This document shows, piece by piece, positions 20,498 through 32,347 of a stretch of DNA of 64,000 nucleotides (its first letter is position 1; each line of letters starts with the position of its first letter). The position numbers and the translations under genes were made by a program. The stretch covers positions 15,637,676 to 15,701,675 of the forward strand of contig OX465286.1 in the NCBI GenBank assembly GCA_949987705.1, in the 5' to 3' direction. The notes under the pieces are model-generated. The model ran no database searches. It saw only the letters and a program-made list of their open reading frames with translations, and was not told the origin of the DNA. The stretch comes from Thereva unica. Taxonomy: Eukaryota; Arthropoda; Insecta; Diptera; Therevidae.

Positions 20498-23400
20498 ATG
20501 CCAGTACTACAAGAGAACTCCATAAAAATCGTGGCAATAAATGCCAATTCAATCATTAGGATCGAGAGAAGAGCGAACCTCCTCTCGTTGTTGCAACACG
20601 AAGCTCCCGATGTGCTCCTTGTCAGCGAAACTAAGTTATCAGGGAAACATAAACTGGAGTACAAGGACTACGAGGTAGTCAGACGGGATCGTCCTGGGGC
20701 CGTCCAGGGCGGCGGAACGGCTATCCTTATCAGGAATGGAATAAAGTTTCGGGTCAAACAAAACAGAGACATTGAACGTTTTCGAGTGCTGGAAGCCTGT
20801 ATCGTATATATCCCTCTCCAAAGTGGACGAAGGATGTATGTGATCGCGGCCTACGCACCCGCAGCCCCTCAAGCAGAACGTTTCGTCAACGAATTGGAAC
20901 AACTCTTTCACATACTAGACCTGGGAGCGGAAGAAAATTATTACTTATTGGCCGGAGACTTAAATGCCAAACACGGAGCATGGGGAAATCAAACAGCCAA
21001 CACAAGAGGTAACCAGCTACAAAGATGGCTGGAGGACAACAGAATCCTGCAGAAGGTTTCACTACTTGCTACAGATATGCCATCGTACCCCAGAGGTGGT
21101 TCATATCTGGATCTATGCTTGCTTGACTCACGTCTAGACAACGGCCGACCAAATGACGAGAATATGAACTGCCTACAAACGGTTCCTTACGACAGCGACC
21201 ACTACGGACTCTCAATCACGGTGAAAGTGCCACGCGAGTCGATCGAGCTGGAACAATATGCTACAGTGCACCCCTATGCTTACCATAGGGCACACTGGCC
21301 ACGTTTCTCCAGCACGATTTCCCGCACCATACAGACGGAAGGAATAGCACCGCCGACAGACAGAACCCTGACTAAAGACGAAATCGACGATACACTGAAA
21401 AATATGGACCGAATCATTGTGCAAACAATGGACCGGACCATACCTAAAGTAAAAAGAGGCAACTGCACTGACTGTTACAGAAACTCAACGATTGACAATC
21501 TACAAAGACATAAAAGCATGCTGCTCTCGAGACTCAAGTCACTACACCGCCAATTCCAGGATCGACGGAATCCATAGATCGCAACAGTAAAGTCGATGAT
21601 CCGAAACCTCCAACAATTAATCAAGGAGAATTACTCCAAGGCCATAAATCTGTATTGGAGCAATAAGATCCGGTCCATAAAACCCACTGGTCCAGGCATG
21701 TTTCCGCAGATAAACAAAATCTTTAGGAGGAAAACGCACAATCGACTGGAGAAGTTGCGATTACCTAGGAATTCCGACAGTGAAGAGTTGATGCGAAAGG
21801 CAGGCCTAGATCCGGATACGCTTTACCGAGACGATGACGATTGTTATCATGTGGAAGATGAGCAGGACAGAGTAGATTTGGTGGGGGCATTCTGTCAGGA
21901 AGTCTACTCGGTAAACACTAGTGTTCGGCCGAATTTCGACCTGGAGAATCAAGCTCTGTTGAATCACTTCAACCTTCAGAACGAAATCAGAGTATGGATA
22001 TCTGAGAATCGACATTTAGTTGAATTCAATGAAGATTGCCCAGCGGACAACATCCCAAGGGCCACCGGATACTCAATATTCGTGAAGAAGGATGAACTTC
22101 TGCAAATCTTTCAAATGCTGAACAATAAGAAATCGTCAGGGATCGATGGCATCCCGAATGTGGTTCTGAAGCACCTACCTCCGTGTGCGATCGACATATA
22201 CACCACGCTGTTCAACAATTGCTTGAACAATGCCTATTTTCCAGAAAACTGGAAAACGGCTGTGGTATACCCTATACCTAAAGGAAACAAAGATAGATCA
22301 AACCCAGCTAATCTCCGGTCAATAAGCTTACTTCCAAACATCAGCAAAGTATTTGAAGTTGTAATTAATCATTCGCTGACAAGTTGGGTTGAGGAAAATA
22401 AAATAATTCCGGACAACCAGTTCGGATTTCGAGCGGAACATGGCACTATCCATGCTTGCGCAAAATTGGTGTCCGATATACACTGGAACTTTGCCAAGAG
22501 ACAGTGTACGGGAGCATGCCTGGTTGACTTGGAGAAGGCCTTTGACTCGGTATGGGTTGAAGGACTACTACTAAAGCTAACCAGGTATGGGATGAACGAT
22601 TCTCTGCTTCGCATAATTTACGACATGATAACGGGGAAAAAGTTTCTCGTTAAAAGTGGGAACCTTACCTCACAGGTCTTAGAAATTAAAAACGGGTTGC
22701 AACAAGGAGCAGTGAATTCGCCGCTACTCTTTAACATCTACATAAGTGATATCGTTGGATTGCTTCCGAATGCCCTGGCTTTCGCGGACGACCTTATTAT
22801 ATACAGGACAGGACCGAAGATTGACGTAATCCAGACGCGACTGCAACATGATTTCGATAAAATAGAGCGATATGCTGATGATTGGAAATTGAAAATCAAT
22901 CATGGAAAATGCGAAACGATTCTCTTTAGGACCCCTCTTAAGGGGGGAGCCTGCTTTAGAGGCTTCAAAAAATCTATTTTTTTGAGGAATTTTTAGGGAA
23001 GGAAATAAATATTTAATTGAAACGAAACTTTCAGGTATTATTGTTATATATTTCAACATTTTTCTCAAATTTTTTCATTAACATATATGTCATAATATGC
23101 CGGGTACAAGCATTTCGCCGAGGCGCCTCGAGCGTGCATGTGTCGTGTTGGCGGGAAAGATAGGAACAAAATTTAACGTCCTATCGAAACGAGACAAAAT
23201 TGATTGTATTCAGGATTAAATTCTCTTCTACTTGAACCTAAAAAATCTAAACAAAAGTGAGAAATTCAACAATTTTTCGCAACTTAAAAAAAAATTTTTT
23301 TTTTTGGAAAAAAAAATTTCACCTTAGATTGTTTAAAAAGTGGGTTAATTATAACTTTTTGTAAGGTTTTTTAGGTTCAAGTAGAAGAGAATTTAATCCT

Positions 23401-24461
23401 GAATACAATCAATTTTGTCTCGTTTCGATAGGACGTTAAATTTTGTTCCTATCTTTCCCGCCAACACGACACATGCACGCTCGAGGCGCCTCGGCGAAAT
23501 GCTTGTACCCGGCATATTATGACATATATGTTAATGAAAAATTTGAGAAAAATGTTGAAATATATAACAATAATACCTGAAAGTTTCGTTTCAATTAAAT
23601 ATTTATTTCCTTCCCTAAAAATTCCTCAAAAAAAATAGATTTTTTGAAGCCTCTAAAGCAGGCTCCCCCCTTAATAAAGCTCCACACGATGTTAGGAGGA
23701 ACTGGCGATCGTTTCATATTCGCAGCCATGCGGGACAAACGCTAGAGAAGAAAACCGAGGTTAAGTACCTAGGGATTTGGCTGGATCAGTACATGTATTA
23801 CGAGAGTCATATACGTGCTGCTATAGCCAAAACCCGTAAGGCTTTCCAAATGACGAAGAGGCTCTTTTTTAGTAAACACCTTAACTCACGGGTAAAGGTG
23901 AATTGCTACAAGACCTTAGTCAGACCGGTACTCACCTACGGTTGCCCCGTATGGTGGAACATATCCCCATCATATATGGAGAAGTTGAGGGTGTTCGAAA
24001 GACAATGCCTAAGGGCATGCTTAAGCATGTATAGAACGCCTGAGTCAAACTTCAAAAAATTCCATGCCAATGACATCCTGTACGGAAAAGCAGCAACCAT
24101 GAGGATAGACAATTTCATAATTAGATTGATCCGAAATTATGTTGTGAGAGCGGCAGAGAGCGCCAATCCTCTCATTTTTGGGGCTTACTACCCCAAACCA
24201 AGCTACAATGACATGACAAGACGGACAGGATATATACCACCCGAAGCATTCCCATGGCTAGATTCATTAGGACTGATACAAGACAGAGAGGGAGTACCTT
24301 TAATATACCACGTTTATCGTCGGGCGCGGGATAAACGTGTGTTACACGAACGAGCTGATGGACTGAATGCAGAGCTCCTGCGATTCAGCACGCGAGTCGG
24401 CCCTTCAGATAGGGAGGAGGCCTCCAGGGCCAGCACGAAGTACTGGTGGCTGGAGGAATAA
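20498..24461 (+). pseudogene. Jockey-type LINE ORF2: endonuclease and reverse transcriptase, interrupted
   Basis: The ATG is at 20498. Residues 1-235 are an exonuclease-endonuclease-phosphatase fold, with IVAINANSI, LLVSETKLSG, LAGDLNAKH and a catalytic SDH (in DSDHYGLSI). A TAG at 21575-21577 (codon 360) breaks the linker, and the same frame resumes at once. RT motifs follow: VVYPIPKGNK, NQFGFRAEHGT, CLVDLEKAFDSVW, GLQQGAVNSPLLFNIYI and the active site FADD (residues 762-765). A 729-bp MITE (22942-23670) interrupts the thumb. Removing it with one TTAA rejoins the frame exactly, then VKYLGIWLDQ and LVRPVLTYGCPVWW lead to the stop at 24461. No RNase H is present, as usual for Jockey. Target-primed integration needs an intact ORF2, so this copy is dead. 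Confidence 0.9.
22942..23670. mobile_element. 729-bp foldback MITE with TTAA target duplication
   Basis: The element is two inverted arms of about 309 bp (22942-23250 and 23362-23670) around an A/T-run loop. Its ends are GGGGGGAGCCTGCTTTAGAG and the exact complement, flanked by TTAA at 22938-22941 and 23671-23674. Arms are nearly identical, including CGAGGCGCCTCG, itself a palindrome. It lies in the LINE ORF2, giving a precise before-and-after reading frame. TTAA targets are typical of piggyBac-type transposases, but the ends do not show the usual CCC start, so the superfamily is open. Repeats beginning TTAAGGGGAGG at 57635 and 58437 may be relatives. Confidence 0.92.
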
Positions 24462-24650
24462 AAGAAATAAAGCATGTTAATGTGCGAATGAGTGTATGCA
24501 TGGTGTGAATGCAGGCGTTAGCCTAAGTAGGATTAGGATCCCTGTAGGGGAAATAGGGATAGATATAGAATTACCATTGTAATAAGTTTAGTTTTAAGAT
24601 AGATAGGTAGTTTTAAGGTTAGGTTTAGTCGAATAGGGGTAGTGTGCGCT

Positions 24651-24706
24651 GTCGGGCGAGAGGTATCAGTTTCTGTCGCCTGAGACTCTGATGGCTGTCG
24701 CCCGAC
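24651..24706 (+). other. Stem-loop in the LINE 3'UTR
   Basis: GTCGGGCGA (24651-24659) pairs with TCGCCCGAC (24698-24706), with an inner ATCAG/CTGAT pairing. It lies about 190 bp after the ORF2 stop. Conserved 3'UTR hairpins are recognised by the RT in some LINE clades. Such a role here is inference. Confidence 0.5.
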
Positions 24707-25050
24707 TAGACTAGTTCGTAGGATTTAAATGTGTAGATTAGATTAGGTAGTTGTAAGTCTTATTATTTAAGTTAAGTTTTATAAAATAGGTTAAATTAGC
24801 TAAGTTTTTCTTTTTTTTACAATTTTCTTAGCGTTAATTTTAGAGTTAAGCTTTGTAGTAATTAAATAAATAAAGAGGCCGAAAGGCAAAATTAATTAAT
24901 TTATTAAGTTAAATAGGGTTTAGCTTAGAGTGTCCGTGGAGGACCAGTAAGTTAGTTAAGTTAGATAGAGAAAGTAGGTTTAAGCATAGCCTATAAGTCT
25001 TATTATAATAAATAAAGAAATATGCTTAAAAAAAAAATGAGTTTATTTGA

Positions 25051-25320
25051 AGTATTATACGATTATAATAGTTTACACGAAGTTTCATTTCTAACAGTTT
25101 TTAGATGTCAAAGATATTGGCGTTTATTTGTTTGGCGGGCGCAGTTGTAACTTTTGTTGTGATAGTAAAAACCTGGTTTAAAAGTGAGATGTGCGGTTTT
25201 TAGGCCCAATTTTGGATTCATTCGTGAGTATATGTAATTAGCTATTAAAAATATATTATAAAATTTGTTTTGGGCTGCAATTTATTGATAAATTAACAAA
25301 TTTGCTCCAAAAGTCCCAGT
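25051..25320. other. AT-rich spacer; nothing recognised
   Basis: About 270 bp between the LINE target duplication and the pogo-like element. No open frame, repeat or motif of note was seen. It should be the original right neighbour of segmental-duplication copy 1 before the LINE inserted. Confidence 0.5.
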
Positions 25321-27841
25321 GGGGCAAGTTGGTACAAATCTTTTGGGGCAAATTGAAACAGTTTTTCGCCTGTTATTTTAATAACTTTAAAAATATATTT
25401 AAAATATTTTAAGTTTTTAAATCGGTTTTTGAATATTGTAGAACTTTTGCAACAATGAGAAACTAAAAAAAAAAACAGGTGAAGTTTCAATAGAAGCTCT
25501 TGAGGCAGCAGTTGATTACCATTTGAAGACAAAAGCGTCTTTGAGAAATGTCGCAAAGGAATTTAATATTCCAAGCCATGTTATCTTGAAAAGGTATGTA
25601 GATAAAGCCAAAGCAACTAATTCAGTTTCTTTTAAATACGTTGGCTATAAATCACCCAGACAAGTTTTCAGTGATGAGGAAGTTAATAAATTGGTTGAAT
25701 ACATTAAATTTGCTTCAAAAATTTATTACGGTTTAACTCCTCTTGAGGTAAGGAAATTTGCATTTCAATGTGCCCTAAAGTACGATATAAGTTGCCCAAA
25801 ATCTTGGCATGAAAATCAAATGGCAGGTGAGGATTGGTTGACCAATTTTTTGAAAAAAAAACCCATCGCTATCTATTCGTGTCCAAGAAGCGACTAGTTT
25901 GGGCCGGTGTATAAGTTTTAATAAAGCAAATGTGTCCTGCTTTTTCGACAAACTTGAATATGTACGAAACAAATATCACTTTGATGCATCTAAGATTTGG
26001 AATGTAGATGAAACAGCCGTAACTACTGTACAACGGCTTGGTAAGGTCTTGGCAGAAAAGGAGTGCAAGCAAGTAGGTGGTGTCACCTCAAGTGAAAGAG
26101 GAGAACTTGTTACCTTATGCGTCGCCGTTAATGCTATTGGAAACTCGGTTCCACCCATGTTTATATTTAAAAGAAAAAGATATTTCGATCATTTTATTAG
26201 AGATGGGCCCCCCGGCTGCATTGGTGCTGCTAACGGCTCTGGGTGGATGACATCTACAGAGTTTGCCCAATTTATTGAACATTTTAAAAAACACGTTTGT
26301 TCGACAAAAGAAACGCCAGTTTTATTATTATTAGATAATCATGAGTCACATCTGTATGTAAAAACACTTGATTATGCTAAAAACAATGGCATAATTATGC
26401 TTTCATTTCCCCCGCATTGTTCACATGCATTGCAACCGTTAGATAAAAGTGTTTACGGGCCCTTCAAAAAGTATTTAACAGCTACTCAAAAAGCATGGCA
26501 TCTTAATCACCCCGGAAAATCAATGAGCATTTACGACTTACCAAGCCAGGTATCAGATGCTTTGCCTAAAGCTTTAACACCGCAAAATATTTTATCAGGA
26601 TTTAGAGCAACCGGAATAGAGCCGTATAACAGGGATATATTCTCTGATGAATCATTTCTTCCCAGTTTTGCGACAGATCAACCTCTTCCTCCTGTTGAAC
26701 AAAGCTTAGGAAAGCAAAATTTGAATGAACCGAAAATTAATTTATTAGAAACCAATGAAGTTCTACCTCAATCTTTCGAAGTAGCAATGTCCGCTAGCAC
26801 TTTTGATTTTGACATTGAAGAGATGCCTGTTCTTTTGGTAGGATCAGAAGTCGAAATAATAGAGCAGTCTAGCCCTAGAGGTATGATCCAAATTTAAAAG
26901 AAGTATTTATCTATTTATTAATGTACTGCTTTTAGGTGAGAAGATTCAGGTTACTGAAGATATTAGTGCAGCAAATATTCCAATAAATCTTAACTCTAAC
27001 GACTCTCTAAAAAGTAAGAAATTGTCTTTAAACGATTTATAATTTTATTTGAGCTTGGAATTTTAGGTGTTAGAAATAATGCTGAAAAAAATATTGTCTT
27101 CTGCCCTGAGGATGTCCGTCCATTCGCAAAAGCCCATCCGAGAAAACCAAGCAATCGAAGCCGGAAGAAAAGAAAGTCCGCTGTCCTAACGGATACACCA
27201 GAAAAGCAAGCTCTTGAAGAGCAGACAAAAAGCCAATCTAAAAATAAAAAACCAAAAAAAATGGGGGTGTCAAAAAAATTTAAAAAAAATTATAATGACG
27301 ATTGCAGATGCCTTGTTTGCGATGAGCTATTTTCAAAAAGCAAATCAGGAGAGTATTGGGTCCAATGCACTGCCTGCAAAAATTGGGCACATGAGGAGTG
27401 TGCTGACATTACCACCGACCCTTTTGTTTGCGATTTTTGTTAACTGTATAATATTTTTTGTTTATTCTTGAATTTTTGTTTTGTTTATTCATTGTTTACT
27501 TTAAGAGAGGTTTGAATAAATCTGTTAAGTTTTAATTAAAAAAACTAATTTGCAATGAGGTAATGTTATTTTTCAATTCCCCGTTGTTAAATATGTTACA
27601 ACTTACCCCACCAATTGTTTCAACATACCCCCCGCGTGGGGTAAGTTGATACTTAGTGAACAGTAAAGAAAAATGCTAATTATTCCTAATTAACTTAAAT
27701 TTATGAAGTTAATACGACATCATTATTTAGAAAAAATGCTAATTTTACAGTATTTATTAAACTTTCATCTCAAGTTTTAAGTTTTCATTCACTTTTTTGG
27801 TAAAAAGCAAAAAGTGTTCCAACCATCCCCGGTCTCCCCTA
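25321..27841 (+). mobile_element. pogo/Tigger-like DNA transposon with repeated GGGGYAAGTTGRHAC sites
   Basis: A motif near GGGGYAAGTTGRHAC occurs at both ends of the transposase region: 25321-25335 and 25345-25359 on the plus strand, 27595-27609, 27617-27631 and 27816-27830 inverted, and 27638-27652 on the plus strand. They look like terminal or subterminal transposase-binding repeats. The exact ends and the expected TA target duplication could not be fixed, so limits are approximate. Between them lies an intron-containing transposase gene. The 27444-27594 stretch is AT-rich 3' sequence. Confidence 0.7.
25478..27443 (+). pseudogene. DDE/DDD transposase of pogo/Tigger (jerky, CENP-B-related) type with C-terminal PHD-like finger
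   Basis: An N-terminal helix-turn-helix region reads ALEAAVDYHLKTKASLRN and AKEFNIPSHVILKRYV. A central HTH region ends in WLTNFLKK. In the A-run 25852-25861 the frame slips by one base. In the next frame SIRVQEATSLGR continues into IWNVDET (first D), LLLLDNHESH (second D) and ALQPLDKSVYGPFKK (third D, 35 residues later). After FRATGIEPYNRDIF come two small introns (about 26883-26936 and 27014-27066). The last exon reads CPEDVRPFAKAHPRKPSNR, a phrase usual in this family, then a Cys/His finger, CLVCDELF to WAHEECADI to CDFC, and a stop. The start is uncertain: ATG 25455 is out of frame across an A11 run. Confidence 0.82.
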
Positions 27842-28089
27842 CATCTGTGATCTTTCATTAATTAAGAAACCCATCATCAACTTTCCTAGTGATGGTGTTT
27901 GAAAATTGATTCTTCTAGCTTCCTTGTAAACTATTCCAAATTTGAATGTATACTTACTTTAAATAGAAGTAACCTTAATATATTGTTCTACAGTCGACCT
28001 AAGGTCCAGTATTTAAAAATTAGTAAACTCTTTATTGGATTTTTATGTAATTAATTTTGGAATAAAACTGTTTTGAGTTGAGTTGAGTT
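27842..28089 (+). mobile_element. LINE- or SINE-like 3' tail ending in (TTGAG)n
   Basis: The last 65 bp, from TTTATTGGATTTTTATG through AATTTTGGAATAAAACT to GTTTTGAGTTGAGTTGAG, reappear on the minus strand at 62396-62450. Upstream of that tail the two occurrences differ. A shared 3' end plus a pentamer tail is the mark of a non-LTR retrotransposon or of a SINE using its machinery. No coding part is present. Confidence 0.5.
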
Positions 28090-28707
28090 GTTTTCAAATG
28101 CGCAAAGGGCTTTCACATAAACAAGAAAAAGTTTATTTCGGAAACTAACCATATATATCGGAGCATAAAACCCTGCGATACTAGCGCCCACAGGTCGTGG
28201 TGCCGTAGCCTGAAGTTAATTTGACTCGCGTTTGTCCATATCTACTTAGTATATAATCAATGTCGCCCATTCATTTCATTCCCTCATTGTCAAATTTCAC
28301 CCATCGGCCACGAAATCATCCTCATTTTTTCATCTTCCTTGCCCTTCCTCAATAAAACAACAGGGGTATATAATCAATGACCTCTATGAGTAAAAATAAA
28401 AGTTACCAATTACACCTTATATTTACGAAGATTACAACCAAGCTATCATCTTTACTTAACAGCTTTTAAAGGCTGGGTTGTTGACAATGCTCAAATTATT
28501 TAGCGAATACTTACACAATTCAGCGAATGTAATCACCCAAGTGGTAAGGAGTTTTGGTATTAATAGCTTTTTGGAGTGTGTCTTTGATAATTACCACCAT
28601 TAGTCGAAGAAATATTTTTGTTTTAAACAGACGAAATTATTTTGGGGCGTCATAATCAGAATTTATTGCTAAAAACCAGAAAATTAATACTATCTATGGG
28701 TTGCGAG
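28090..28707. repeat. 618-bp dispersed repeat, copy 1
   Basis: This is almost identical and colinear with 61579-62196, without net length change. It starts GTTTTCAAATGCGC and ends GGGTTGCGAG. It contains the phrase CGCCCATTCATTTCATTCCC and CATCGGCCACGAAA, which also occurs diverged at about 15948-16000 and 29948-30000. No gene was recognised. Its right edge is exactly where segmental-duplication copy 2 begins. Confidence 0.9.
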
Positions 28708-29540
28708 AAGAAAAAGACGAATTAAACGCGAAAAAGTGGCCTTAGTCCAAAGAAAAGGAATTGCTGGTTTATCAGCTTAGACGTCTTTTCTGTTAGAGTT
28801 CTGGCAATGCTGGAAAGGAAAAACTTTGTTTTTCTGTTTTTGTAAGCCTGCGTGCTTTATTGAGTTGAGTAGCTTTTTTAGTTCCTTGTTAAGTTGCCGA
28901 GCTGAGCGCATCACGCTTCAGCTTTATTCTCAGTTTATATAAATAAAAGACATATATTGTTAAAGCTGTTTTTAACAACATTTTCTAATATAATTTTTTA
29001 TGTATGAAAAAGAAATAAAAAGTGTAACGTTTTCCTCGAAAATATTCGATGTGTAAACGGTACATATGTTTACTATACATAAGCACTGGACGTTCTTAAA
29101 AAAATCATATATTTTTGAAATGTGAATTACAAAAGGTTTATTTTAATCAATGTTTTATACCCCTATATTGATCATTGAGATAATAAAATTGAAAAGATTT
29201 ATTAATAAAGATCAGCTCTTAATTTGTTTGTCCTTAATATTTAAGCGTGATTTTTAAAGATGTTTCTTTTTATTTTGTGTTTCGGTATTCGGTTCTTAAA
29301 ATAACTCTGAAAGTAACTCAGATCAGATAGACCATCGTTTCTCAAACTTTTTAGGGTCGCAGTCCCTTGAAAAGGCAAAAAATGAGGTAACAAATACAGG
29401 AATACCCCGATTTACGTCGTTTCGATTTACGTCGTCGAAATATTTGATCCTATAACTCGATTTACGTCGCAAATTTTTCAACTCAAATTTTTTTTAAGTT
29501 TTTGTTTTTCATTTTTTTTTCGCTAAACATTACTTCTATG

Positions 29541-29677
29541 AAGGGCCCAATACACGAGCGCTCCATCCGACTTACGCCAGATCAAAACAACAACAATTTG
29601 TATGCACTTGTCATTTGTGTATACAAATTGTTTTTGGCGTGGCGTGGTTGGATGGAGCGCTCGTGTATTGGGCCCTT
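29541..29677. mobile_element. 137-bp hairpin MITE (copy in duplication 2)
   Basis: Same element as at 15541. Here the two terminal arms (AAGGGCCCAATACACGAGCG plus GCTCCATCC) are exact complements, so this copy is closer to the founder. Confidence 0.7.
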
Positions 29678-30593
29678 AAAACTACCTTTCGGAAGCCACA
29701 AACAAACCATGAAGCCATAAAACTGGTACGAGGCCATAAAAGTTGACCGAACAGTTCGCCGGAATCGTCACCTGCTTTTCAATTACCCTTTTTGTAATGA
29801 GTAAAAAGATTCCAATTTATTGCTTTTTAAGGAAAAACACAAGAAAAACCCGAAAGAACGGGAAAAAACAAGTAATCCCTGAAAACCAATTTCATTTTTT
29901 TCAACATAGTAAAAAACGCTTGATGCCAAATTTCCCATTATAATTATCTCGCCCATTCATTTCATTCCCCCATTTGCAAATTTCACTCATCGGCCACGAA
30001 AACATAATTTTTTTATCCTCCTTGCCAGGGAGACTATACAAGGAGATATAACTCCGTGTTGTCACTTTTCGTTTGATTAATTAGGGCGCCACAGTCACAT
30101 GTACCCCAAAAAACATGGCCGATTATATTCATCCGGTCAACTATTAAGATATTTTATGTTTAAGCCTAACTTGAAAAATCAGTTTCTGATTTTTCGTATT
30201 TAACCATTTTATGGATTTTCCAATGAAGTTTTATTAATTCCCAATGAATTTTTTTTGCATTTCGGCTGACAATTTTGAAGAAATCGGCGAAATGGGTAAA
30301 ATTCAGCTAACTTCATGTGGGGCACGTCAGCTTTAGGCGACATCTGTGGCAAACAATGTAGTTTCTGCTGAGTTTTCGTCGTGACATCGCACGAATGCGG
30401 ACGCACTGCTGGACCTCTGAACCAAATAATAAAAAAAAATTAAAAAAAAACACGTGCAGCTAAAATAATTTAAAATTCAAAGTAGTGATTGGTGGCTTAA
30501 ATCCACCATTGTTTTTAATACAAATCTGGACAATTAAAGTGAAGATTACACTATCAATCTTAACAATAAAAAGTGTAGTTCCCGTTTCCCCAG

Positions 30594-30866
30594 GCTGATG
30601 GAGATCCCCATGAAGTCTTGGGCGAAAGTAGCACGAGGAATATAAATTTAATCCTTAAGAACAACATTAGTAGTAGCTGCCCTAAAAGGGACAGGAATAA
30701 TGATCCTAACAAGGATAAAGGGAATATTTCAATAAATAAAAATTCTACTCCAGAATTCGAAGAGTCTTTTGCTGAGATAGCATCAGACGTATCGTCGCAC
30801 AGAGACACCGTTATACCCAGGACAGACAGCGCTCTTAAATTATCAATTTACGCTAATCATCGTTAA
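30594..30866 (+). other. Unidentified exon-like ORF (copy in duplication 2)
   Basis: Duplicate of 16605-16877 with its acceptor CAG at 30591-30593 and the same 91-codon frame. One residue differs (DPNKDKG instead of DPNTDKG). The family is unknown. Confidence 0.35.
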
Positions 30867-31570
30867 CTGGAATGTGTGTCACCCTGAGTTGTTAGTTAAT
30901 TCCCAATTTTTTGATGATTAACATCAAGTCTTAATCATCAAAATATTTTGATGATTAACGAGTTAATCGAGTTCGTTACAGCGGTTCTCTTAGTTTTACA
31001 TTTTCTCATAGATGGTGCACCATGCACCACGCAGTTATTTTGACGTAAACGAATTGAGGTTAAACATTCTACGAGGTTAAACATTCTATAAACTGCGAAA
31101 ATGGATGAAAAAAAGTTATAAAAAGAGTTAAAATAAAATGTTTTAAAGAAGCTTTCCGTATTTTGTTGTTCATTTTTTTAAATTGTCACTGTCAACAAAC
31201 ATATGTTCATTAAAGAACTCTAATGTCATGCAAATAGTGTCTGTCACCTTATTTTTTAATGTACATTAAGGGTCTAATGTTGATTAGGTAAATGTACATT
31301 AAGAGCGCTGTCTGTCCTGGGTATTACCAGCGAGCAATAATAATAAGAGTGATGAGCTAGAACAAATTTTCAAAAATGTTTCAATGCCCTTGAGATCAGC
31401 TGATAAAAATTTCAGTAGGAGTGAAAAAGTCAAAATATCAAAGATGTAATATCTATGATAAAAGGAGGCGGAACTACTTTCACACAATACGCAAAGTGTG
31501 TGAAAGCAAGATAAAAAATGACGGGGAAGTGACTGGAATGTGAACTGGAAATATTTTGACAGTTCTCATT

Positions 31571-32347
31571 TTATTTGCTACGCAGAGATCATTAATATTT
31601 TAATTTCATAACTTGTTGTTTGATGTGCATAGTGCCTCCTTAGTAGCAGAATATTTAAGTATGCTTGAATCTCAGCCGCATCTTCCTGTGGGTACTGGGT
31701 CTTTTCAAAAGATAGCACCAAACTCCCTCATGGAATCTGCTGTGTCTGAGGATGTCTTAAACCCCGGCGAAGATGGATTATGCCTTGGCAATCATTTTAC
31801 TGAAAGTGGTCTAAAAGCATGGAAGAAGCAGCTAATGCTTTTCAAATAGCTGGAATGTATGAAGCTATGAATGAAGTTTATAAAGTATTGATACCAATAT
31901 GTGAATTGAATCGTGGCTTCCTGGTGTTAGGTCTCAAGCGGCTGCGTCATTGTACTTGCTAATGAGGCAGAATTTTAAAATTCGGAATGTAAGTAGCTTA
32001 TTTGTACTGTAAAATTGGTTATTTATAAATTATTTTTTCAGAACTTTGCCCGCGTTAAAATGCAAGTAACTATGTCCTTAAGTTCACTAGTCGGAACAAG
32101 TGCCACTTTCAGTGAAAAGTCTCTTCGTCGAGCCCTGAAAACTATTCTTGTCTATGCAGAATCTGATATAGATCTACAAACCACATCCTTTCCCGAACAA
32201 GTCCAGGATCTACTATTCAATCAGCATATGATCCTTTCTGATACAGTAAAAATGAAAGAATATCAAGAAGATCCTGAAATGCTTCTTGTCTTAATGCATA
32301 GAATCGCCAAAGGCTATCAAAACAATCCAGACTTACGCTTAACGAAT
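31571..32347 (+). pseudogene. DOCK6/7/8-like scrambled pseudogene, copy 2 (5' piece deleted)
   Basis: Second copy of the rearranged DOCK fragments. The 214-bp deletion removed most of piece 1 (the HALSRNQST stretch), leaving ATQRSLIF, stop, FHNLLFD. Piece 2 ([15 protein letters not shown]) then continues to [20 protein letters not shown] without the extra stop found in copy 1. Piece 3, the 54-bp intron and piece 4 ([11 protein letters not shown]) follow. The DLRLT codons are followed by NRFQ and a stop in both copies. Shared stops show the gene was already dead before the duplication. Confidence 0.7.

Larger units (their letters stand above)
18849..25050 (+). mobile_element. Full-length Jockey-type LINE with 14-bp target-site duplications
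   Basis: ATGAGTTTATTTGA is present at 18849-18862 and again at 25037-25050, directly after an A-run (25028-25036), so the element spans 18863-25036. It contains a 5'UTR of about 220 bp, ORF1 (gag-like), ORF2 (endonuclease-RT), a 3'UTR of about 570 bp with AATAAATAAAG near its end, and poly(A). Without the nested 729-bp MITE and its TTAA duplication it would be about 5.44 kb, the usual size for Jockey elements. It inserted at the right edge of segmental-duplication copy 1. ORF1 is intact. ORF2 has one stop plus the nested MITE. Confidence 0.93.
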
